7,284 nucleotides of DNA from GCA-2688105 sp964499445 (GTDB taxonomy: Bacteria > Chloroflexota > Dehalococcoidia > Dehalococcoidales > GCA-2688105). The stretch is from positions 1 through 7,284 of the forward strand of contig CAZCLE010000042.1 in NCBI GenBank assembly GCA_964499445.1, given 5' to 3'. How positions within the stretch are numbered: the stretch's first letter is position 1; every line of letters begins with the position of its first letter. Below the pieces are notes generated by a model. The model had not been told where the DNA came from. It saw only the letters and a program-made list of their open reading frames with translations, and searched no databases. Positions 1-3,887 of the stretch are shown here, one piece after another. The position numbers and the translations under genes were made by a program.

Positions 1-400
1 GGTTGGGGTCAAATGGTTCACCCAGTGCCTTAATCTGGGATAGTCCTTGTGCCTCCAGGCCTGCCTGGAGCTTACGCTCGATGAGTCTGATACCATCTAC
101 CCAGCTAAGTTTAGCTAGACGGGGTGGGGTAGAGGTAAGAGCTCGTTCCAAATCATCTAGAATAGGCAGCAGGTTAAGTATGAGGATAGCGTTAGCGAAC
201 TGGCTAATTTCCTCCTTTTCCTGCTCGGTGCGCCGCTTGTAGTTAATAAAGTCGGCCTGGGCTCTTTGCCAGCCAGCCAGGTATTCTTCTGCCTTTGCCT
301 TTGCCTCAGCTAGAGCTTTCTTCAATACCTCTATGTCCTCTACCTCAGCCACTTCCGGTTCTACTTGGCTACCTGGGTCTTCTGACTCTGGCTGTTTCAT
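1..400 (-). CDS. grpE: GrpE, nucleotide exchange factor of DnaK (C-terminal part outside window)
   Basis: GrpE is the cytoplasmic co-chaperone that drives ADP release from DnaK. I translated the minus strand by hand from the ATG at 398-400; the frame is open for 133 codons to the window edge, so the protein is 3'-truncated by the window and not broken. An acidic N-terminus (about residues 1-22) leads into a long charged helix (about 23-65, including QRAQADFINYKRRTEQEK), the typical GrpE coiled-coil dimerisation stalk. It continues with LLPILDDLERAL (about 83-94) and GLEAQGLSQIKALGEPFDPN, the conserved start of the GrpE beta domain. The usual HEA that follows FDPN lies off the edge. A ribosome binding site (GTGAGG, with GAGG at 410-413) lies 9 bases upstream, inside a dispersed repeat. 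It lies downstream of hrcA in the same direction with a 116-base gap, and is probably cotranscribed with it. Confidence 0.96.
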   Translation of the reverse strand, partial: MKQPESEDPGSQVEPEVAEVEDIEVLKKALAEAKAKAEEYLAGWQRAQADFINYKRRTEQEKEEISQFANAILILNLLPILDDLERALTSTPPRLAKLSWVDGIRLIERKLQAGLEAQGLSQIKALGEPFDPN

Positions 401-490
401 TATTATCTACCTCACCCCCTGTGTCCCCCTCTCCTTCAAAGAAGAGGGGAAAGGGTTTTATAAGAGAGGCGAAGCCCTTCTTTAACTCCC
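400..490. repeat. Dispersed repeat in the grpE-hrcA spacer
   Basis: Bases 400-436 are identical over 37 bases to 3582-3618, and a shorter match (CTACCTCACCCC) recurs at about 6916-6927. After the identical part comes a decayed hairpin (CCCCTCT arm near 426, AAGAGGGG near 443-450), then a GAGGCGAAGCCC unit (about 464-476) of the same type seen at 7122-7142. The repeat starts on the last base of the grpE start codon, so it forms the whole grpE leader and its ribosome binding site. The rest of the spacer to 516 holds no gene that I can support. Confidence 0.8.
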
Positions 491-516
491 CTCTATTTAC
501 TCCTTATCAATGGGCA

Positions 517-1560
517 TCATTCCCTATTATCCCACTGAGTGTTTTCTTTCCCATATAGCTCAGCCACCAGTCCACTCAACAGCGAGGATAGATAGTCTAC
601 AGTAGAGATAGTACGGGCATAGGGCATTCGAGTAGGCCCGACTACACCTATAGTGCCAATGGCTCCTTCAGGAAGACTATATTGGCTGACAACCACGCTA
701 TAGTTGTGGATGACCTCTGCCTTATTTTCCTTACCTATAACTACCTGCACTTGATGGCTGTGTAGCTTGCCGGGGATGATGCTCCTCAACAGCCTTCGGT
801 GCTCAATTAGTTCCAGTAGGGCTAGTATTCGATGGCTATGGGCAAATTCTGGCTGGTTAAGCGTAAAGTGCAGGCCATTAAGGTAGGGCTCTTCATACTC
901 CTGCTCATCTTCAGCCAGCATTATCTTTAGCAGGCAATCAGTTATCTGCTGTTCAGTCGGGGAGAGTTCTATGGCTTTAGCTAAAATCTGCGGTCTGGTC
1001 AGGTTAGTATAAGCAGTATTTAGTTTGTTGGCCATAGCCGTTAGCTCAAGTTGAGATATAGCCTGGTCAAAGGTTATTAGCAGTTGCTTTACCCTGGCTC
1101 CATGGAGGACAAGGACAACCAGTGCCAGCGAGTCTTGCAGGGTGACTAGCTCCAGGTGCTTGAATTGGCAATTTACTGGCTTAGACAGGGTAACTACCGC
1201 CATATTTTGAGTCAACTGAGCGGTGATGGTTGCCGCCAGGCTTAGCCATTCCTCTAGCTTCTTCTCCACTTGGTAGAAGAGGTGATTTATTAAACGTTGC
1301 TCAGCTAAGGGAAGCTCAATGTCATCCAGAGAGTCCACATAGTAGCGGTAGCCTCTATCTGAGGGTATGCTTCCGGCTGAAGGGTGGGGACGGGTAATAT
1401 AGCCCTCCTCCTCTAGGTGTGCCATCTCATTGCGGATAGTAGCCGCACTTACCTCTAACTCGCGGTCATTGATGAGGCTCTGTGACGGCACCGGCGTTGT
1501 CCGGACAATATATTGTCCCACTATGGATTTGAGTATCGCCCCTCTTCTAGAAGTTAACAC
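517..1560 (-). CDS. hrcA: HrcA, heat-inducible transcription repressor
   Basis: HrcA represses class I heat-shock genes by binding CIRCE operators; its activity in other bacteria depends on GroE. The protein has 347 residues, the usual family length. Residues 3-76 form the winged-helix DNA-binding region, with the recognition segment SAATIRNEMAHLEEEGYI (38-55) and the family hallmark HPSAGSIPSDRGYRYYVD (59-76). Most relatives have Arg where this one has Ser64 (SAGRIP). The remainder matches the GAF-like domain and dimerisation insert by position and ends with a variant of the conserved GPTRMPYARTISTVDYLS segment. The start is GTG at 1558-1560, with GGGAG (1567-1571) 6 bases upstream; it precedes the expected first residues LTSRRGAILKSIV. 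The gene is first in an operon with grpE and has its own promoter and a CIRCE-like site directly upstream, so autorepression is expected. Confidence 0.97.
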   Translation of the reverse strand: MLTSRRGAILKSIVGQYIVRTTPVPSQSLINDRELEVSAATIRNEMAHLEEEGYITRPHPSAGSIPSDRGYRYYVDSLDDIELPLAEQRLINHLFYQVEKKLEEWLSLAATITAQLTQNMAVVTLSKPVNCQFKHLELVTLQDSLALVVLVLHGARVKQLLITFDQAISQLELTAMANKLNTAYTNLTRPQILAKAIELSPTEQQITDCLLKIMLAEDEQEYEEPYLNGLHFTLNQPEFAHSHRILALLELIEHRRLLRSIIPGKLHSHQVQVVIGKENKAEVIHNYSVVVSQYSLPEGAIGTIGVVGPTRMPYARTISTVDYLSSLLSGLVAELYGKENTQWDNRE

Positions 1561-1571
1561 CTCTGTCTCCC

Positions 1572-1600
1572 ATTAGCAGTCTAAGCCTGAGACTGCTAAT
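1572..1600 (-). promoter_or_regulatory. CIRCE-type HrcA operator (variant)
   Basis: The core reads TTAGCAGTC (1573-1581), 9 spacer bases, then GACTGCTAA (1591-1599), a perfect inverted repeat that extends to 10 bases per arm. The known CIRCE consensus is TTAGCACTC-N9-GAGTGCTAA, so each arm differs by one base, and the change is symmetrical. It begins a few bases after the predicted transcription start and ends one base before the hrcA ribosome binding site. Bound HrcA would therefore block the promoter, and the RNA copy could fold over the ribosome binding site. Confidence 0.93.
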
Positions 1601-1608
1601 TACTACTT

Positions 1609-1638
1609 AATCTACCATCTTGAGCCATTGCTTGTCAA
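1609..1638 (-). promoter_or_regulatory. Housekeeping-sigma promoter of hrcA-grpE
   Basis: On the minus strand, a perfect -35 TTGACA (1633-1638) and a -10 TAGATT (1609-1614, four of six consensus bases) are separated by 18 bases. Transcription would start near 1602, immediately before the CIRCE-like operator, as in many HrcA-controlled operons. Confidence 0.8.
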
Positions 1639-1657
1639 GAGATTCTTTAGCGGAATG

Positions 1658-1697
1658 AAAAGCAAAAGACGCCTGAACAACATTAATGTCAGGCGTC
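1658..1697 (-). terminator. Intrinsic terminator of the toxin-antitoxin operon
   Basis: Read on the minus strand, GACGCCTGA (1689-1697) pairs perfectly with TCAGGCGTC (1668-1676) across a 12-base loop and is followed by TTTTGCTTTT (1658-1667). The plus-strand reading has no T run after the stem. It lies about 114 bases after the toxin stop codon and 20 bases before the hrcA -35 box, so it insulates the heat-shock promoter from toxin-antitoxin transcription. Confidence 0.88.
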
Positions 1698-1810
1698 GTC
1701 GAAAAGTAACAGTTCATAGTCTTATACCAGTAATTGTGACACAGGCTATGGCTTTGGCTTTTCCCGATACGCCGAGGAATTGTGTTTTTGCCTAGAGTTA
1801 GGGATAGTGC

Positions 1811-2218
1811 TCAGGTCGCTTGGTAAATCTTCGCCCAGTATTGGGGCGAAATATCATATTTGAATTTTCTAAGGCATTTTTTAAATTGAGAGAAACACAT
1901 ATCAGATATATGACCTATAAAACTAATCTGCTTGCTGGAGAGTAAAGCATCAATATCCAACTCAAAAATACGAGGCAACTGAATATAAGTATCCTCACTA
2001 AAATCTTGGTTACAATCAACTGGTATATAAAAGACGCTTTTAGTGCTGTTACAGCCGGGAGTTGCATAAGCATAACGGCTTGGATTTTTTGTAGTTATTA
2101 TGACTAAGCAAGAGCAATCAGTGACAGCGGTATCTAAAACAACAAAAAGCTTGTCTGCTATTAAGCCATCTTTAAATTTAAAATCCTTACACAGTAATAT
2201 TTGTCCTTGTCTATGCAT
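1811..2218 (-). CDS. Putative PemK/MazF-like toxin paired with a Panacea antitoxin
   Basis: This is a 135-residue soluble protein. The N-terminus (GQILLCKDFKFKDG, then DKLFVVLD at 22-29) and the later strand LVIITTKN (38-45) have the pattern of the small beta-barrel PemK/MazF-type proteins, many of which are ribosome-dependent or free mRNA endonucleases. DTYIQLPRIFELD (76-88) and a Lys-rich C-terminal helix follow. I assign the fold by resemblance only; no catalytic residue can be named with confidence. It contains seven Cys (10, 35, 37, 56, 69, 108, 115), unusual for this size. The ATG at 2216-2218 is preceded directly by an in-frame TAA, so no earlier start is possible. There is no good ribosome binding site, but the start lies 5 bases after the antitoxin stop, which suggests translational coupling. 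It is strongly AT-rich (25% G+C at 1861-1920). It could be a different kind of toxin; the link to the antitoxin gene is the stronger evidence. Confidence 0.7.
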   Translation of the reverse strand: MHRQGQILLCKDFKFKDGLIADKLFVVLDTAVTDCSCLVIITTKNPSRYAYATPGCNSTKSVFYIPVDCNQDFSEDTYIQLPRIFELDIDALLSSKQISFIGHISDMCFSQFKKCLRKFKYDISPQYWAKIYQAT

Positions 2219-2223
2219 TTAGG

Positions 2224-2811
2224 TTATTGTGTTGGACCTATACCGAAATTGTTTACTACTTCGAAGTATTCCTCTAGAGATTCTCTTGCTTCATCTGGGT
2301 TTATCTTTGCTTCCTCGTCTAAACATAATAGATAGTCTATAGGACTATTGAGACCTTTAGTTTTTTTTGTTGTATCCCAAGGCTCGTTGCGTAAATGCGA
2401 AACCTCGGACATCAGATAAGCAGGGGTATCACGATAAACATCAGCTAGGTACTCTAGTATCTCAATTTCACGCGGGGTAAAAACTGTTAAATCGGGTTTG
2501 GCTATAGCTTTAAATAACAGTTCTTTACGACTCGAAAGGGGGTCTTCTTGATTCTCACGGATGAAAATAGTTAACTTGCCCTCAAAATCATCGGGTATTA
2601 TGCCGTCCTTCATTTCTATCCAAAATTTCTTTGGAACAGGCCCTTTTTCCCAAGCATAGTACTCAAGACCAATGGAAGGGTAACCTGTTTGTTTAAAATG
2701 AGTAAAATCAAGGAAATAAAGTAATTTTAATGTCTTGGTTAAGTTTGGACGTTTTGTGTTCCTTGCAAAAAACAGCACAGCATTAAGTAATTTGTTTCTA
2801 TAAATATTCAT
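2224..2811 (-). CDS. Panacea-domain (DUF4065, SocA/GepA-like) antitoxin
   Basis: This 195-residue protein belongs to the Panacea family, best known as the antitoxin domain that pairs with many unrelated toxins; Caulobacter SocA is one member. Hallmarks visible are KTLKLLYFLDFTHFKQTGYP (26-45), the GLEYYAWEKGPVP segment (48-60) with the near-invariant GPV, and the C-terminal half FTPREIEILEYLADVY (111-126) followed by LMSEVSHLRNEPWDTT (133-148), where the H...PW signature is typical. Family knowledge suggests that it binds and neutralises its partner; some members act as protease adaptors. The ATG at 2809-2811 has GGAAG (2816-2820) 4 bases upstream. It is the first gene of a two-gene operon with the toxin-like gene downstream, the usual antitoxin-first order. 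It is AT-rich (27% G+C at 2701-2760), in contrast to hrcA and the hydrolase on either side, which points to horizontal gain. Confidence 0.9.
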   Translation of the reverse strand: MNIYRNKLLNAVLFFARNTKRPNLTKTLKLLYFLDFTHFKQTGYPSIGLEYYAWEKGPVPKKFWIEMKDGIIPDDFEGKLTIFIRENQEDPLSSRKELLFKAIAKPDLTVFTPREIEILEYLADVYRDTPAYLMSEVSHLRNEPWDTTKKTKGLNSPIDYLLCLDEEAKINPDEARESLEEYFEVVNNFGIGPTQ

Positions 2812-2815
2812 ACAT

Positions 2816-2851
2816 CTTCCACAACACTAGTATTATACTATCATTTGTCAA
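2816..2851 (-). promoter_or_regulatory. Promoter region of the Panacea toxin-antitoxin operon
   Basis: A perfect -10 TATAAT (minus strand, 2832-2837) lies 20 bases before the antitoxin start, with GGAAG (2816-2820) as ribosome binding site. A perfect TTGACA (2846-2851) is also present but only 8 bases upstream of the -10, too close to act with it. The correctly spaced -35 position has a poor hexamer. The promoter may be weak or activator-dependent, or may use only one of the two boxes. Confidence 0.5.
2828..2840. promoter_or_regulatory. Palindromic candidate operator of the toxin-antitoxin operon
   Basis: TAGTATTATACTA is a perfect inverted repeat (six-base arms around one base, centred at 2834) that covers the -10 box of the antitoxin promoter. 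Toxin-antitoxin operons are often self-repressed through such sites, but Panacea antitoxins are not known to me as DNA-binding proteins and this one has no clear helix-turn-helix, so the regulator is unknown. The TATAAT core makes chance formation plausible. Confidence 0.4.
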
Positions 2852-2892
2852 GAGGTGCATGCAAAAATTGACGCATTTCGCAACAAGCTAAA

Positions 2893-2922
2893 TTGACCGG
2901 CAGGCTTAGCTAATGTTATATT
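2893..2922 (+). promoter_or_regulatory. Promoter of the MBL-fold hydrolase gene
   Basis: A -35 TTGACC (2893-2898, five of six) and a -10 TATATT (2917-2922, five of six) are separated by 18 bases. Transcription would start near 2929, leaving a leader of about 18 bases that carries AAAGG (2932-2936). It diverges from the toxin-antitoxin promoter. Confidence 0.7.
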
Positions 2923-2946
2923 TAGCTAGACAAAGGCTAAAAAGAT

Positions 2947-3579
2947 ATGGATATTACCTGGTTAGGTCACTCTTGCTTCAGGATAAAAGGCAGTCATGCC
3001 ACCGTTATTACTGACCCTTACCCACCGGGCTTGGGCTACTCTTTGGGCAAGCCTACCGCTCATATTGTGACGGTGAGTCATCAGCACCCGAATCATTCCT
3101 ATGTTCAGGGCATTAGTGGCGAACCGAGGCAGATTGTCGGCCCCGGCGAGTATGAAATTAGCGGTGTCCTGGTTATAGGGGTAGCTACGTTCCACGATAC
3201 TGTGGGGGGAAGAAAACAGGGTAGGAACACCGTTTATCTTATGGAGATAGATGAGGTATCGGTATGTCACCTTGGTGACCTGGGGCATGTGCTTACTGCG
3301 GCTCAGGTAGAGGAGATAGACAATGTGGATGTGCTGTTGCTTCCGGTAGGCGGGGTGTCCACTATTAATGCTCCTATGGCGGCTGAGGTAGTCCGACAGC
3401 TTGAGCCAAAGGTAGTGGTGCCTATGCATTACAAAACCCAGGCAATAAGCCGGGAGCTTGAGCCAGTGGGAAGGTTCCTCAAGGAGATAGGGGTAAAGGA
3501 GATAACCCCCCAGCCCAAACTGTCCTTCACCAAGTCAAGCCTGCCTGCCAGCACGCAGGTCTTTTTGCTTGACTATTGA
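2947..3579 (+). CDS. UlaG-like MBL-fold metal-dependent hydrolase (COG2220 type)
   Basis: This is a 210-residue cytoplasmic metallo-beta-lactamase-fold protein of the short UlaG-like class; substrate unknown. It opens with ITWLGHSCFRI (3-13), whose His8 is characteristic of this class. Metal-site motifs in order are TVSHQHPNH (42-50), His83, HLGDLGH (108-114, with Asp111 the expected bridging Asp) and PMHY (159-162, His161). The usual HxHxDH motif reads His45-Gln-His47-Pro-Asn49-His50, so the Asp that normally binds the second metal is Asn, which may change metal occupancy or activity. The ATG start gives the standard family N-terminus; AAAGG lies 10 bases upstream. It has its own promoter and stands alone on the plus strand, converging on the large surface-protein gene. 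Nothing in the context indicates a pathway. Confidence 0.88.
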   Translation: MDITWLGHSCFRIKGSHATVITDPYPPGLGYSLGKPTAHIVTVSHQHPNHSYVQGISGEPRQIVGPGEYEISGVLVIGVATFHDTVGGRKQGRNTVYLMEIDEVSVCHLGDLGHVLTAAQVEEIDNVDVLLLPVGGVSTINAPMAAEVVRQLEPKVVVPMHYKTQAISRELEPVGRFLKEIGVKEITPQPKLSFTKSSLPASTQVFLLDY

Positions 3580-3581
3580 GG

Positions 3582-3680
3582 TTATTATCTACCTCACCCC
3601 CTGTGTCCCCCTCTCCTTTGAAGGAGAGGGGGAGATTTTATTAGAAGGGGCTTCGCCCCTCAAACCCCATATTGAGCTCT
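3582..3680. repeat. Dispersed repeat, first part, with hairpins
   Basis: It begins 2 bases after the hydrolase stop codon. Bases 3582-3618 are identical to 400-436. They run into a 12-base perfect hairpin (3607-3632), then an AGGGGC-TTC-GCCCCT hairpin (3646-3660), then CAAACCCCATATTG, which returns at 3794-3807. No reading frame of interest lies in it. Confidence 0.8.
3607..3640 (+). terminator. Probable terminator of the MBL-fold hydrolase gene
   Basis: CCCCCTCTCCTT (3607-3618) pairs perfectly with AAGGAGAGGGGG (3621-3632) over a two-base centre and is followed by AGATTTTATT. It is 28 bases after the stop codon. The T run is short and offset by three bases, so efficiency is uncertain. The stem is part of a dispersed repeat, so termination may be a by-product. 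Confidence 0.55.
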
Positions 3681-3821
3681 CCTTAGATTTTTATTAGGTA
3701 ACCCTCCCCCTTTATCCCCCTCCCTTAGATTCCCCGTTATTTGCTCTTTAAAACAAGCCGAGGGGGAGGATATTAAAAAGGGGCTTCGCTCCTCAAACCC
3801 CATATTGGTGAACAACCTTAT
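3681..3821. repeat. Dispersed repeat block, left copy
   Basis: Bases 3681-3710 match 6929-6957 closely, and 3724-3821 match 6976-7074 with three substitutions and one one-base indel (about 96%). It contains an imperfect AGGGGC-TTC-GCTCCT hairpin (3779-3793) and the CAAACCCCATATTGG tail. The two copies lie in the same orientation on either side of the Asp-box protein gene. A further degenerate hairpin unit (about 3853-3885, GGGCGCTAGCCCC then CTTAAACTCC) fills the space up to that gene's stop codon. Confidence 0.9.
3775..3793 (-). terminator. Candidate terminator of the Asp-box protein gene
   Basis: On the minus strand AGGAGC-GAA-GCCCCT (one mismatch in a six-base stem) is followed by a T run (complement of 3775-3779). 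It lies about 95 bases downstream of the surface-protein stop. It is the weaker copy of the same hairpin at 7027-7047, and no better minus-strand terminator is visible nearer to the gene. Confidence 0.4.
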
Positions 3822-3887
3822 TGATTGCAGACGGGGGAAGATTTTGTAAAGATGGGCGCTAGCCCCGCTTAAACTCCCCTTGTTGGG

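Noticed and set aside
3..242. Plus-strand open frame of 79 codons
   Set aside because: It lies entirely opposite grpE, whose minus-strand translation is unmistakable.
440..495. Possible separate minus-strand promoter for grpE (TATAAA near 456)
   Set aside because: The properly spaced -35 position has only three of six consensus bases and the region is repeat-derived; cotranscription with hrcA is simpler.
295..558. Plus-strand open frame of 87 codons, rich in Pro/Ser/Leu
   Set aside because: It spans the grpE start, a repeat and the hrcA end; the composition reflects the pyrimidine-rich repeat and it has no recognisable domain.
1698..1810. Small gene or structured RNA between the toxin stop and its terminator
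   Set aside because: No convincing start and ribosome binding site on either strand and no recognisable fold; three GGCT repeats near 1745-1760 are too short to interpret. Treated as a 3' untranslated region.
2962..3429. Minus-strand open frame of 155 codons
   Set aside because: It is a shadow of the MBL-fold hydrolase, whose motifs are clear on the plus strand; the shadow protein is rich in His/Arg/Tyr and resembles nothing known to me.
3582..3821. CRISPR array
   Set aside because: Repeat units are unevenly spaced, degenerate and hairpin-shaped, with no regular unique spacers and no cas genes.
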